64,000 nucleotides of DNA. Source: Chitinophaga pinensis (lineage in GTDB: Bacteria; Pseudomonadota; Gammaproteobacteria; Burkholderiales; SG8-41). Location: NCBI GenBank assembly GCA_943329075.2, contig CALQCM020000008.1, forward strand, positions 39,251 to 103,250, in the 5' to 3' direction. A model generated the notes under the pieces. It ran no database searches, was not told where the DNA came from, and saw nothing but the letters and a program-made list of their open reading frames with translations. Of the stretch, positions 1-11,081 are shown piece by piece (positions within the stretch are counted from its first letter, which is position 1; each line of letters begins with the position of its first letter). A program made the position numbers and the translations under genes.

Positions 1-1397
1 TCGAATACGATCACCGGCGCGGTTATCGCGGCGCGGAAAGTTATGCCGAACTGGGGCCAAGTCCGAACGAGGAAGATTTCGAAGACGCGCTGCAGGACGA
101 GAGTGAAAGCGATGATATCTATCCGGCGCTGGTTTTGGATGTGAGCGCACGCGCAGTCAAGGTCTATCGCAAGGGTGGTGAAACATTTGAAATCAGCGGC
201 GAGGGACTCAAATTCGCGCAAAAGATGATCGGCGACAAGGCGCCGGCCAATCAAAGATTGCGGCGCGGCGCGGCCATTCGCGTGCAGAAAGATGAAAAAG
301 GCCAGTGGCAGATTTCGCAGTTGCCACAGGCAGAAGCTGCGTTGGTCTCGCTGGACCCGGCGGATGGCGCGGTGCGCGCGCTGGTCGGTGGTTTTGATTT
401 CAACCGCAATAAATACAATCACGTCACACAGGCGCTGCGGCAGCCCGGCTCGAGTTTCAAGCCGTTCATCTATTCCGCCGCCCTGGAAAAAGGCTACACA
501 CCGGCGACGATTATCAACGACGCGCCCCTGACCTTTGATGCCAGCCAGACCGGTTCCGAGCCGTGGGAACCGAAAAATTTCGATGGCAAATTTGAAGGCC
601 CGATGCGTTTGCGAACGGCCCTTACAAAATCCAAAAACCTGGTGTCCGTGCGCATTCTTCAATCAATCACGCCGCAATATGCGCAGGATTACATCACGCG
701 TTTTGGTTTCGAAGCGAAATATCATCCGCCGTATCTGACCATGGCGTTGGGCGCGGGCAATGTGACGCCGATGCAAATGGTCGGGGGTTATGCGGTATTT
801 GCAAACGGCGGTTTCAGGGTCGCGCCGTACTTTATTTCCCGCATTGAAGACGCCAAGGGAAATGTTGTTGCACAGGCGCGGCCAGACCGTGCCGGCGAAG
901 GCGCCGAGCGCGCGATCGACGCCCGCAATGCGTTCATCATGACCAGCCTTCTGCGGGATGTCGTGCGCTACGGCACGGGCGTGCGCGCCATGCAACTGGG
1001 CCGCGGCGATCTCGGCGGCAAGACGGGCACCACCAATGAATTTGTCGATGCGTGGTTTTGCGGTTTCGGTACCGGTCTCGTCGCCGTTGCGTGGATCGGT
1101 TTCGACAATCCGCATACGTTAGGACACAACGAAACCGGCGGGCAGGCGGCACTGCCGATGTGGATTTCATACATGGGCAGTGCCATGAAGGGCGTTGAAG
1201 AACTGCCGCGGACGGTGCCGGAAGGCATCGTGCAGGCCCGCATCAATGCGGACACCGGATTGCGCGAAGTGGATGGCAAGGGAATTCCGGAGTATTTTTA
1301 CCAGGAATTTTTGCCGCCGGAACGCGACGGTGAAAGCGCGCCGCCCGGGGCCGCGGCAGTCAAACCGGCGGATGAGATCAAGGGCCAGTTGTTTTGA
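1..1397 (+). CDS. mrcA: Penicillin-binding protein 1A, 3' part (5' end outside window)
   Basis: Bifunctional class A PBP that polymerises and cross-links peptidoglycan in the periplasm. The frame is open from base 3, so the transglycosylase half and membrane anchor lie upstream of the window. The visible part starts in the linker/OB-like region (an EYDHRRGYRG stretch typical of PBP1A) and runs into the transpeptidase domain. All three penicillin-binding motifs are present: SSFK after PGS, SKN, and KTGTT. The C-terminal tail is proline/alanine rich. A conserved unknown follows after 15 bases on the same strand. Truncated only by the window edge. Identification is firm. Confidence 0.95.
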   Translation, partial: EYDHRRGYRGAESYAELGPSPNEEDFEDALQDESESDDIYPALVLDVSARAVKVYRKGGETFEISGEGLKFAQKMIGDKAPANQRLRRGAAIRVQKDEKGQWQISQLPQAEAALVSLDPADGAVRALVGGFDFNRNKYNHVTQALRQPGSSFKPFIYSAALEKGYTPATIINDAPLTFDASQTGSEPWEPKNFDGKFEGPMRLRTALTKSKNLVSVRILQSITPQYAQDYITRFGFEAKYHPPYLTMALGAGNVTPMQMVGGYAVFANGGFRVAPYFISRIEDAKGNVVAQARPDRAGEGAERAIDARNAFIMTSLLRDVVRYGTGVRAMQLGRGDLGGKTGTTNEFVDAWFCGFGTGLVAVAWIGFDNPHTLGHNETGGQAALPMWISYMGSAMKGVEELPRTVPEGIVQARINADTGLREVDGKGIPEYFYQEFLPPERDGESAPPGAAAVKPADEIKGQLF

Positions 1398-1412
1398 CCG
1401 GCGGGTAAATTC

Positions 1413-3191
<1,779 letters not shown>

Positions 3192-3209
<18 letters not shown>

Positions 3210-3812
3210 ATTCCTGTTGCGCGGATCAAGCCATCCGCCAATGAGTTTGTTGGCCTCCAAGATACCGATTTTGCGCGGGCTCGAAAAGAGTTGCGCAGTG
3301 TAGTTCTTGCCGAGTTCCTGCAGAGACGTATTGACGAACGTTAACGTGCTCTTGGCCTGCTGGCTGCCTAACTTGTCCGCTTTGCTCAGCAATACGTGCA
3401 CAGGCACGCCGGTTGGTTTCAACCAGTCGAGCAACTGGTAGTCGAGCACGCCCATCGGATGCCGCGCATCCATGATCAGCACCACGCCGCGCAATGATTC
3501 GCGCGCCTGCAGGTAGCCCCCGATCAGTTCATTCCAGCGGTCGCGTTCGGCCGCCGGCACCGCCGCGTAGCCGTAGCCCGGCAGATCAACCAGAAACTGG
3601 TCCGGCCCGACGCTGAAAAAATTGAGGTGCTGAGTGCGGCCCGGCGTTTTGCTGACGAAGGCCATGCGCTTGCGGTTCGCAAGGGCGTTGATGGCGCTTG
3701 ATTTGCCGGCGTTGGAGCGGCCGACAAACGCGACCTCGGCGCCGCGTGCCGGCGGCAGCATTCGCGTGTCAGCGACCGTCGTCAAAAATTCAATATTGCG
3801 AAACAGGGACAT
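3192..3812 (-). CDS. engB: Ribosome biogenesis GTP-binding protein EngB (YihA)
   Basis: Small Era/Obg-type GTPase needed for 50S subunit assembly. The 206 residues show G1 (GRSNAGKSS, about 31-39), the TPGRTQ switch region, G3 (DLPGYG) and G4 (SKAD, where TKAD is usual). Length is normal for the family. It is divergent from the cytochrome c4 gene, with a 96-base shared upstream region, and faces the candidate small RNA at its 3' end. Its last codons are encoded within the small-RNA terminator stem. Confidence 0.96.
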
Positions 3813-3908
3813 TGGTAGCGCGGCCTAGCCTGAAAAAGGGGTTTTCGATAGAATACGGTGTTTTCGTCACGTTGCAATCGTCACGTGACAGGAAAGCAAG
3901 GAGATCGC

Positions 3909-4526
3909 ATGAGATTCACGACCCTGCTGCTGGTTGCGGCAACGATGGGCCAATTTGCAACTGTACGCGCAGCTGAGCCGGCCACCAAGGCCGATACCGC
4001 CGAGCAAATTGTTGCCAAAGTCTGTTCGGCTTGCCACGCCAGCGACGGCAACAGCGCGACGCCGGCAAATCCGGTGCTGGCGGGCCAACACGCCGAGTAT
4101 ACAGCCAAGCAATTGGCGAACTTCAAATCCGGTGAACGCAAGAATCCCGTCATGCTGGGCATGGCGTCGACGCTCGCCCCTGAAGACATGAAAAAGCTGG
4201 GTGAGTATTTCCAGCAGCAAAAAACCAAACCGCGCTCGGCCAAAGATCCCGAGCTGGTCAAAGTCGGTCAGCAGATTTATCGCGGCGGCATCATGGCCAA
4301 GGGCATTGCAGCGTGCACGTCCTGCCACGGCGCGAACGGTGGCGGCATTCCCGCGCAATATCCGCGCATTGCCGGTCAGCACGCTGAATACACCAGCGCG
4401 CAATTGATGTCGTTCCGCATTGGTGAGCGGGCCAACGATCCGAACAAAATGATGCGCACAATTGCGGCCAAACTTTCCGACGTGGAAATCAAGGCGGTCG
4501 CTGAATACATCGCAGGCCTGCGCTAA
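3909..4526 (+). CDS. Dihaem cytochrome c4, periplasmic
   Basis: Electron carrier with two haem-binding domains, usually feeding terminal oxidases. The 205-residue precursor starts at ATG 3909, chosen because AAGGAGATCGC precedes it and a signal peptide (MRFTTLLLVAATMGQFATVRA-A) follows directly. The frame is open further upstream but that extension lacks these features. Haem sites are CSACH in domain 1 and CTSCH in domain 2. Both halves repeat the GQHAEYT plus F/S-x-GER pattern, showing internal duplication. Distal methionine ligands are plausible (MLGMAS, NKMMR). A strong bidirectional terminator follows. Confidence 0.93.
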   Translation: MRFTTLLLVAATMGQFATVRAAEPATKADTAEQIVAKVCSACHASDGNSATPANPVLAGQHAEYTAKQLANFKSGERKNPVMLGMASTLAPEDMKKLGEYFQQQKTKPRSAKDPELVKVGQQIYRGGIMAKGIAACTSCHGANGGGIPAQYPRIAGQHAEYTSAQLMSFRIGERANDPNKMMRTIAAKLSDVEIKAVAEYIAGLR

Positions 4527-4539
4527 GGCGGATTGAATT

Positions 4540-4571
4540 AAAAAACGGGCAGCCAAGGCTGCCCGTTTTTT
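4540..4571. terminator. Bidirectional Rho-independent terminator between cytochrome c4 and hemL
   Basis: Perfect 15-base arms (4540-4554 and 4557-4571; core CGGGCAGCC/GGCTGCCCG) with a 2-base loop, T-run on both strands. It serves the plus-strand cytochrome gene and the minus-strand hemL, whose stop codon (4570-4572) overlaps the second arm. Confidence 0.92.
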
Positions 4572-5865
4572 ATGTACTGCGCGCCGGTACGGAAGCGAAA
4601 TACTTGCGTGCTGCTGCAACGGTCGCAGCGATTTCCGCCTCTCCGTGCGCCGCCGACACAAATCCGGCCTCAAATGCGGAAGGCGCGAGATAAATACCGT
4701 CTTCCAGCATGGCGTGAAAAAAACGGTTGAACGCAGGCGCATCGCATTGCATCACCTCGGCGTAGGATTGCGGCGGTTGCGCGCGGAAATAAATACCGAA
4801 CATGCCGCCGACAGATTGCGCCGAGAACATCACGCCGCATTCTGCCGCCGCGGCACTCAGACCCTCGACGAGGCTGCGTGTTTGCGCTGAAAGTTTTTCA
4901 TAAAAGCCGGCTGCTGCAATGTGCTCTAGCGTAGCGAGTCCGGCGGCAACGGCGACCGGATTTCCTGACAGAGTGCCGGCCTGGTAAACAGGCCCCAGTG
5001 GCGCGATCGATTGCATGATGTCGCGCCGGCCGCCGAAGGCGCCAAGCGGCATGCCGCCGCCGATTACCTTGCCAAGGGTGACGAGGTCGGCGGTAATGCC
5101 GAACAGGCCCTGGGCGCCGGCCGGGCCGACGCGGAAGCCGGTCATGACTTCATCGAATATCAGCACGCTGCCATAACGTGTGCACAACGCGCGGCAGGCA
5201 TCGAGAAATTCGCGTTTGGGCGCGACCAGATTCATATTGCCGGCAACCGGCTCGACGATGACGCAGGCAATCTGGTCGCCGCCGCGCGCGAACGCTGCTT
5301 CCAGCATTGCGGCGTCGTTGTAGTCGAGCACCAACGTGTGCGCAGCGGTTTCCGGCGGCACGCCGGCCGAACTCGGGTTGCCGAAGGTCAGCGCACCCGA
5401 ACCCGCTTTAACCAGCAGCGAATCAGCATGGCCGTGGTAACAGCCTTCGAATTTGACGATCTTCGAGCGGCCGGTGAATCCGCGCGCCAGGCGAATCGCG
5501 CTCATGGTGGCTTCGGTGCCCGAGCTGACGAGCCTGATTTGCTCGACACCGGGCACGCGTTGGCACAACAGCGTCGCAAATTCAACCTCCGCCTCGGTCG
5601 GCGCGCCGAAGCTCAGGCCTTTGGCGGCAGCAGCTTGCACCGCCCGCACGACCGCCGGGTGGGCGTGTCCCAGGATCAGCGGGCCCCATGAGCCAACGTA
5701 ATCGATATACACCTTGCCGTCGGCGTCCCAGGCGCGGGCGCCGCTGCCGCGCGCAAAAAAACGCGGTGTGCCGCCGACGGAGCGAAATGCCCGCACCGGC
5801 GAATTGACGCCGCCCGGCGTGACCGCCTGCGCGGCGCTAAACAGTGTGTCGTTGCGTGAGGTCAT
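4570..5865 (-). CDS. hemL: Glutamate-1-semialdehyde 2,1-aminomutase
   Basis: PLP enzyme converting glutamate-1-semialdehyde to 5-aminolevulinate (C5 pathway). 431 residues, the usual length. Visible features: [15 protein letters not shown] at the N-terminus, [40 protein letters not shown], the [10 protein letters not shown] cofactor-binding segment, and the PLP lysine in [17 protein letters not shown]. The ATG start overlaps the stop of thiE by 4 bases, so it is probably translated in one operon thiD-thiE-hemL, with hemL last before a strong terminator. Confidence 0.97.
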   Translation of the reverse strand: MTSRNDTLFSAAQAVTPGGVNSPVRAFRSVGGTPRFFARGSGARAWDADGKVYIDYVGSWGPLILGHAHPAVVRAVQAAAAKGLSFGAPTEAEVEFATLLCQRVPGVEQIRLVSSGTEATMSAIRLARGFTGRSKIVKFEGCYHGHADSLLVKAGSGALTFGNPSSAGVPPETAAHTLVLDYNDAAMLEAAFARGGDQIACVIVEPVAGNMNLVAPKREFLDACRALCTRYGSVLIFDEVMTGFRVGPAGAQGLFGITADLVTLGKVIGGGMPLGAFGGRRDIMQSIAPLGPVYQAGTLSGNPVAVAAGLATLEHIAAAGFYEKLSAQTRSLVEGLSAAAAECGVMFSAQSVGGMFGIYFRAQPPQSYAEVMQCDAPAFNRFFHAMLEDGIYLAPSAFEAGFVSAAHGEAEIAATVAAARKYFASVPARST

Positions 5866-6500
5866 GATTTGATCGTTTCAAACAATTGACAGAATCGTTG
5901 TGCGGCGGCAGTTGCATCCGGCGCCGCGTACAAGGCCGAGATCACCGCCACGGCGTCGGCACCGGCCTTGATCAGCGCGCCGGCATTGTCCGGCGTGATG
6001 CCGCCGATCGCGACAACCGGCACACCGAAGGCGCGCGCCGAGGTCAGCAGCGACAAGGGCGCGCGCACGGCCCCCGGTTTTACCGTTGAGGCATAGAAGC
6101 TGCCAAACGCGATGTAATCGGCGCCGCCATCAACTGCCGCCTGCGCGCGCGGGAGCTCCCGGTAACAGGAAACGCCGATGAGCTTTTGCGTGCCAAGGTG
6201 GGCGCGCGCTGCCGCCAGCGAGCCGTCCTCGCCGCCGATATGCGCGCCGTGCGCGCCGATTTCCGCGGCGAGTTCAACGTGATCATTGATGAGCAAGATG
6301 GCCGAATAATTTTTGCAGAGGTCGAGCAGGGCGGTTGCCTGCGCCCTGCGCAATGCCGGGGTGGCTGTTTTATTGCGGTACTGGATGACGCGGGCGCCGC
6401 CCTCGAGCACCGCCTGCGTCATGCGGCACAACGCGGCGCTGTCCTCGGTGTCGGGGGTGACGGCGTAGAGGCCGCTAATCGCTTTCGTCAGAGGGTTCAT
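5862..6500 (-). CDS. thiE: Thiamine-phosphate synthase
   Basis: Joins HMP-diphosphate and thiazole-phosphate to thiamine phosphate. 212 residues, TIM-barrel family length. Signature stretches are [59 protein letters not shown], and [29 protein letters not shown]. The start overlaps the thiD 3' end by 26 bases and the stop overlaps hemL by 4, so the three genes look translationally coupled. No other Met exists near the N-terminus. No thi-box (TPP riboswitch) signature was recognised upstream of thiD. Confidence 0.95.
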   Translation of the reverse strand: MNPLTKAISGLYAVTPDTEDSAALCRMTQAVLEGGARVIQYRNKTATPALRRAQATALLDLCKNYSAILLINDHVELAAEIGAHGAHIGGEDGSLAAARAHLGTQKLIGVSCYRELPRAQAAVDGGADYIAFGSFYASTVKPGAVRAPLSLLTSARAFGVPVVAIGGITPDNAGALIKAGADAVAVISALYAAPDATAAAQRFCQLFETIKS

Positions 6501-7314
6501 CTTCTCGCGCCCAGAACAATCGGTCGGGAATGTGCTGGCCCATCCCGGGACGGAAAGCAGCCTTCAGCGTTTGCCACGTATATTCCTGCGCATCCTTTAC
6601 CGCGTCGCTGATGTTTAAACCATTGGCGATGGTTGCGGCGATGGCGGAGGCGAGGGTGCAGCCGGAACCATGATAAGACCCCGGCAGCCGCTCCCAGCTG
6701 TCCGTGCGCACCACACCTTCCTGACTGTACAGGGTGTTCACCACCTGCGTGGTGTTTTCATGCGTGCCGGTAATCAATACATACTCACAGCCCAGGGCGA
6801 GCAGGCGGCTTGCGCATTCGGCGAGATCGAGGTCGTCCTCGCCGTCCTCCTGGACGAGACGGCGCGCTTCAATACTGTTCGGCGTGATGATGGTAGTTTG
6901 CGGAATCAGCAGTTCGCGCAGCGCGGAAATCATTTCGTCGGTGGCGAGTTCGTCGCCGCGGCCAGAGGCGAGCACCGGGTCGAGCACGAGCGGTACTTCC
7001 GGATAATCCGAAACGACCTCGGCGATCGCGGTGATGTTCTCAATGCTGCCGATGACACCGATCTTGATCGCGGTCACCGGCATGTCTTCGAGTACGCAAC
7101 GCGCCTGATCGGCCACCCATTCCGCATCAAGGGCCATGATTTCCTCGATACCCATGGTGTCCTGTATCGTCGCCGCGGTAACCACCGTAAGCGGATGACA
7201 GCCCATGCTCGCAAGCGTGAGCACATCGGCCTGCAGTCCGGCACCGCCGCTGGGGTCGGTCGCCGCAAACGCAAGGACGATGGGAGGCAATGCGGAGGAT
7301 TCGGAGGGATTCAT
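6475..7314 (-). CDS. thiD: Hydroxymethylpyrimidine/phosphomethylpyrimidine kinase
   Basis: Phosphorylates HMP twice to give HMP-diphosphate for thiamine synthesis; ribokinase-fold enzyme. 279 residues. Motifs: FAATDPSGGAGLQADVLT near residue 16, PLVLDPVLASGRGD, TPNSIEARRL, and the anion hole/catalytic LPGSYHGSGCTLASAIAA. First gene of the thiD-thiE-hemL block on the minus strand, divergent from the rubredoxin gene with 83 bases between. The C-terminal tail (about 20 residues) is acidic and variable. Confidence 0.95.
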   Translation of the reverse strand: MNPSESSALPPIVLAFAATDPSGGAGLQADVLTLASMGCHPLTVVTAATIQDTMGIEEIMALDAEWVADQARCVLEDMPVTAIKIGVIGSIENITAIAEVVSDYPEVPLVLDPVLASGRGDELATDEMISALRELLIPQTTIITPNSIEARRLVQEDGEDDLDLAECASRLLALGCEYVLITGTHENTTQVVNTLYSQEGVVRTDSWERLPGSYHGSGCTLASAIAATIANGLNISDAVKDAQEYTWQTLKAAFRPGMGQHIPDRLFWAREDEPSDESD

Positions 7315-7397
7315 CAGGACGTGTGTTTGCTGTTCAGATCAGCATTGCGTCGCTAAAATATCATTTTATCCCAATCCTTCCCCATGCGCCGTTCATC

Positions 7398-7586
7398 ATG
7401 ACAACAACCGACGTTACCGTTTTCAAAACTTACATGTGCCTTATCTGCGGCTATATCTACGACGAAGCCGCGGGGGTGCCTGACGAGGGCCTTGCGCCGG
7501 GAACGCGCTGGGAGGACGTGCCGATGAACTGGACCTGTCCGGAGTGCGGCGCGCGCAAGGAAGATTTTGAAATGGTGCAGATGTGA
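7398..7586 (+). CDS. Rubredoxin
   Basis: 62-residue iron protein with a single Fe(Cys)4 site built from CLICG near residue 14 and CPECGA near 47. The [27 protein letters not shown] core is textbook rubredoxin. The start at ATG 7398 was chosen because the conserved domain begins about 10 residues in; the open frame further upstream is unlike any rubredoxin. Its stop codon overlaps the GTG start of gloA. A rubredoxin beside thiD is a familiar betaproteobacterial arrangement (from memory). Confidence 0.94.
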   Translation: MTTTDVTVFKTYMCLICGYIYDEAAGVPDEGLAPGTRWEDVPMNWTCPECGARKEDFEMVQM

Positions 7587-7972
7587 GAATCCTGCACACC
7601 ATGCTGAGGGTGGGCAATCTGGATCGCTCGCTCGACTTTTATACCAAGGTTCTCGGCATGCGCGAGCTGCGGCGCATGGACTACCCGGACGGACGTTTTA
7701 CCAATGTCTTCGTCGGCTACGAAGACGAGTCGCGCGCCGCGGTGCTCGAGCTGACCCATAATTGGGACACCGCCAGTTACGATCTTGGCCAAGGTTATGG
7801 CCACGTTGCCGTCGAGGTTGACGATGCGGCGGCGGCCTGTGAGGAAGTAAAACGGCGCGGTGGCAAGGTCACGCGCGAGGCGGGCCCGATGAAACACGGC
7901 AATACGGTGATTGCGTTTGTCGAAGACCCGGACGGCTACAAAATCGAGTTCATTCAGAAGGGCTCGATGTAG
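7583..7972 (+). CDS. gloA: Lactoylglutathione lyase (glyoxalase I)
   Basis: Converts the methylglyoxal-glutathione hemithioacetal to S-lactoylglutathione. 129 residues. All four metal ligands of the GloA type are visible: His5, Glu56 (VLELTHN), His74 (GHVAVEV) and Glu122 (YKIEFIQ), preceded by the family N-terminus [14 protein letters not shown]. Start is GTG 7583, overlapping the rubredoxin stop; a later ATG would remove ligand His5, so the GTG is needed. The 3' end overlaps convergent rsmA by 23 bases. Confidence 0.95.
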   Translation: MRILHTMLRVGNLDRSLDFYTKVLGMRELRRMDYPDGRFTNVFVGYEDESRAAVLELTHNWDTASYDLGQGYGHVAVEVDDAAAACEEVKRRGGKVTREAGPMKHGNTVIAFVEDPDGYKIEFIQKGSM

Positions 7973-8750
7973 GTGCCGCTGTTCCGGCTGCGGCCAGGAA
8001 ATCGGCGATCGCCACGAACTGCGCCACCGTAAGCTCCTGCGCGCGTGCTGTCGGCGGGATCCCGATCTTCGTCAGATCTGCCGCGGTCAGAACGGATGAA
8101 AGCGAATTGCGCAGGGTCTTGCGGCGCTGTGAAAATGCCGTAGCAACCACCTGTGCAAACACATTCTCGTCGCGCGCAATATGTGGCAGCGGCCGCAACG
8201 GCATCAATCGCACCACCGCCGAATCGACTTTCGGCGCGGGCTTGAAGGCGGTTGGCGGCACCTCGATCAGCAGTTCCACGCTGAAGCGGTACTGCACCAT
8301 CACCGACAGCCGGCTGAAATTGGTATCGCCGGGTGTGGCGATCATGCGCTGCACGATTTCTTTTTGCAGCATGACGTGAATGTCGCGAATGTCGGCGGCG
8401 AATCCGGCCAGGTGAAAGAGCAGTGGCGTTGAAATGTTGTACGGCAGATTGCCGACGATGCGCAGGTCGCTTCCCAGCGTATGAAAATCAAATTTCAGCA
8501 CGTCGCCCTGATGCAGCGTCAACCGCGGTGCGAGTTCATTCTGCAGCGCGGCGGCAAGATCGCGGTCGATTTCAATCGCATCGAGTTGTCCCAGCGCCGC
8601 CAACAGGGGGCGCGACAGTGCGCCGAGGCCCGGCCCGATTTCCACGATCTTTTCGCCGGGTTGCGGGCCGATGGCGGCAACGATATCAGCGATGACGCCG
8701 TGGTCCTGCAAAAAATTCTGCCCGAAGCGTTTGCGCGGTTGATGCGGCAT
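7950..8750 (-). CDS. rsmA: 16S rRNA (adenine1518/1519-N6)-dimethyltransferase
   Basis: KsgA-type methyltransferase that dimethylates two adjacent adenines in helix 45 of 16S rRNA late in 30S assembly. 266 residues. Motifs: [11 protein letters not shown] at the N-terminus, SAM motif [20 protein letters not shown], and the catalytic [11 protein letters not shown]. Fourth and last of the lptD-surA-pdxA-rsmA block on the minus strand, 14 bases after pdxA. Confidence 0.97.
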   Translation of the reverse strand: MPHQPRKRFGQNFLQDHGVIADIVAAIGPQPGEKIVEIGPGLGALSRPLLAALGQLDAIEIDRDLAAALQNELAPRLTLHQGDVLKFDFHTLGSDLRIVGNLPYNISTPLLFHLAGFAADIRDIHVMLQKEIVQRMIATPGDTNFSRLSVMVQYRFSVELLIEVPPTAFKPAPKVDSAVVRLMPLRPLPHIARDENVFAQVVATAFSQRRKTLRNSLSSVLTAADLTKIGIPPTARAQELTVAQFVAIADFLAAAGTAAPTSSPSE

Positions 8751-8764
8751 CGCGATGCGCCGGC

Positions 8765-9754
8765 TCAGACGCGACCGCGCGCCAGCGCCGCTGCGAGTTC
8801 AATTGCTGCGTACAAACTGCCGGCGTCCGCTTTGCCGCTGCCGGCGAGATCGAGCGCGGTGCCGTGATCCACTGAGGTGCGGATCACCGGCAGACCGAGC
8901 GTCACATTGACGCCGTGACCGAAGCTCGCGTATTTCAGCACCGGCAAACCCTGGTCGTGGTACATCGCCAGCACGCCGTCGAATGCCTTGAGTTTTGACG
9001 GATTGAACAGCGTGTCGGCCGGCAATGGCCCCGCCAGTTGCATGCCTTCGTCGCGCAAGCGTTCAAGCACCGGGATGATGACGTCGATTTCCTCGCGGCC
9101 CAGATGCCCTGATTCGCCGGCATGCGGATTGAGGCCGGCGACTGCAATGCGCGGTGCGGAGAAACCGAAGCGCGTGGCCATGTCCTTGTGCAGAATGCGC
9201 AGCGTGGTCTCGAGGGTCTCCTGCGTAATGTGTGCGGCGATGTCTTTCACGGCGAGGTGGGTGGTGGCCAGTGCGACGCGCATGCCGCCGCCGATCAGCA
9301 TCATGACCACGCGTGGGGTCCGCGTGCGCCCGGCGAAAAATTCGGTGTGGCCGGTGAATGGCACCCCGGCATCGTTGATGACGCCCTTGTGCACGGGGGC
9401 GGTGACGATGGCGTCAAAGCGGCCGTCGAGGCAACCGTCGAGCGCGAGCTCGAGGGTGCGCAGTACGTAATGTGCATTCGCTGTTTCGAGGCGCCCGGGT
9501 GTGACGGGTGCGGCCGTTTCTACGTTTACAACCGGCAGGCCGCCGGGTTCCGCCGGCGTTGAAAGTGCGTCAGGCGGCAGGCTGCGCCACGGCAGGTTTA
9601 AACGGCGCGCGCGCTCTTCCAGCACCTGCGCATTTGCAATCACTACGATCCGCTCGCGCCTCGGCTGCTGTGCAAGCATGACGCACAAATCGGGGCCGAT
9701 GCCGGCGGGTTCGCCGGCCGTGATGGCGATGACGGGGGTGCTATTTTTCTTCAA
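8765..9754 (-). CDS. pdxA: 4-hydroxythreonine-4-phosphate dehydrogenase
   Basis: Oxidises 4-phosphohydroxy-L-threonine in pyridoxal-phosphate synthesis. Start is inferred as TTG 9754, giving 329 residues, the standard length, with the conserved [17 protein letters not shown] at the N-terminus. The frame is open for another 112 codons upstream, but that extension is surA antiframe and has no PdxA similarity. No in-frame ATG or GTG exists near. The start overlaps the surA stop by 14 bases. Metal ligands are plausible in [10 protein letters not shown], the [13 protein letters not shown] segment and [11 protein letters not shown]. An unusual TTG start combined with coupling to surA suggests low or coupled translation. 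Confidence 0.93.
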   Translation of the reverse strand: MKKNSTPVIAITAGEPAGIGPDLCVMLAQQPRRERIVVIANAQVLEERARRLNLPWRSLPPDALSTPAEPGGLPVVNVETAAPVTPGRLETANAHYVLRTLELALDGCLDGRFDAIVTAPVHKGVINDAGVPFTGHTEFFAGRTRTPRVVMMLIGGGMRVALATTHLAVKDIAAHITQETLETTLRILHKDMATRFGFSAPRIAVAGLNPHAGESGHLGREEIDVIIPVLERLRDEGMQLAGPLPADTLFNPSKLKAFDGVLAMYHDQGLPVLKYASFGHGVNVTLGLPVIRTSVDHGTALDLAGSGKADAGSLYAAIELAAALARGRV

Positions 9755-11051
9755 GCCGGATATCAACGAATACGCTGTCGCGCAGCTGTCGCGTCCATTC
9801 GAGAAATGCTTCTTCCGATTTCTGTTCGCGTAACGCCTGTCGCGCGCGCTGGCGCTGCTGTTGCTGTGACATGTCCTGGTTGCGGCGTTCGGTGACCTGG
9901 ATGATGTGCCAGCCGAACGGCGAGCGCACCGCGCCGCTGATCTGGCCGGGCTGCAATGCATCCATCGCTTTTTCGAATTCCGGCACCGTGTCGCCCGGCG
10001 ACAACCAGCCGAGATCACCGCCGCGTGCGGCGCTGGCGTCCTCCGACTGCAGCCGCGCGACTTCGGCAAAGTCAGCTTTGTTTTCGACACGCTCGAGCAG
10101 CTTGACGATGCGTTCCTTGGCGTCGTTTTCCGACACCAGTTCGCTGGTTTTGATGAGGATATGTCGGGCGCGGGTTTGCGTCACCATGGCCTCTTCGACG
10201 CGGCCGCGGCGGTCGTTGACGCGCAGGATATGGAAACCGGCCGCGCTGCGTAATACGGTGCTGACCTCGCCCGCTTTGAGGCCTTTGACCGCGTCTGCAA
10301 AAATGGTCGGTAGCTGGACAAATTCGCGCCAGCCCATCAAGCCACCCTGCACCGCATCCGGGGCGTCGGAAACAGTGGCGGCAATCTGCCGGAAATCGAC
10401 GCCGTTTTTGATCTGCCCGAGGGCGCGCTCTGCCTTGGCGCGCCGTTCCTGCAGTTGTTCCGGGCTGGCCTGCTCCGGCACCCTGACCAGAACATGCGAC
10501 AGGTTGAACTCTTCGCTGCGGCTCTCCTGCTGCTGCAAGGTCTTGAGAAAATTGTCGATTTCGCTGTCGGAAATCTGGATTTTGTTATCGACCTCACGTT
10601 CGCGCAGCCGGACGAGTGCAATCTCGTCGCGGACGTCTTCGCGATATTTGCTGAAAGTCAGGCCGTCTTTTTCGAGCAGGCCGCGCAATTCCTGCACCGT
10701 CAGTTTGTTGCTCGTGGCGATGCGGCTGATCGCGCTGTCGAGCGTCGCATCGTCGATGCGCAACCCGGTGTCCCGCGCAAATTGCAATTGAACGCGCGTT
10801 TGGATCATGCGCTCGAGCACCTGCTTTTCAAGCGCGTCCTGGGGTGGCAACGGCGTGCCCTCCCGCCCCATTTGCAGCAGGACGGTCTTCATTCTTTCGG
10901 CAAGGTCGCGGCGCGTGATCACCTGGTCGCTGATGACGGCGACAATGCGGTCGAGTGTGACGACGCGGCTGCCCGCCCGTTCCTGTGCGTGGCCGGGGAT
11001 GGCGAAGGCCATCGTCAAAAGCAGATAAACAGCGAACGTTAAGTTGCGCAC
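9741..11051 (-). CDS. surA: Periplasmic chaperone/peptidyl-prolyl isomerase SurA
   Basis: Escorts unfolded outer-membrane proteins across the periplasm. 436 residues with a signal peptide (about 1-22, ending GHA-QE), a SurA N-domain (about 30-155), and two parvulin domains, each showing the family's ARHIL/LSHVLVR start and the GG(L/D)xGW loop: about 180-280 and 290-390. The C-terminal helix region ends in DIRLEEK. It lies 30 bases downstream of lptD, whose product is an assembly client, and overlaps pdxA by 14 bases. Confidence 0.96.
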   Translation of the reverse strand: MRNLTFAVYLLLTMAFAIPGHAQERAGSRVVTLDRIVAVISDQVITRRDLAERMKTVLLQMGREGTPLPPQDALEKQVLERMIQTRVQLQFARDTGLRIDDATLDSAISRIATSNKLTVQELRGLLEKDGLTFSKYREDVRDEIALVRLREREVDNKIQISDSEIDNFLKTLQQQESRSEEFNLSHVLVRVPEQASPEQLQERRAKAERALGQIKNGVDFRQIAATVSDAPDAVQGGLMGWREFVQLPTIFADAVKGLKAGEVSTVLRSAAGFHILRVNDRRGRVEEAMVTQTRARHILIKTSELVSENDAKERIVKLLERVENKADFAEVARLQSEDASAARGGDLGWLSPGDTVPEFEKAMDALQPGQISGAVRSPFGWHIIQVTERRNQDMSQQQQRQRARQALREQKSEEAFLEWTRQLRDSVFVDIRLEEK

Positions 11052-11081
11052 GAAGACATCAATCCAATGAAGTGAAGAGAA

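Noticed and set aside
7315..7397. Possible TPP riboswitch upstream of thiD
   Set aside because: Only 83 bases separate thiD from rubredoxin and no CTGAGA-type thi-box pairings could be read.
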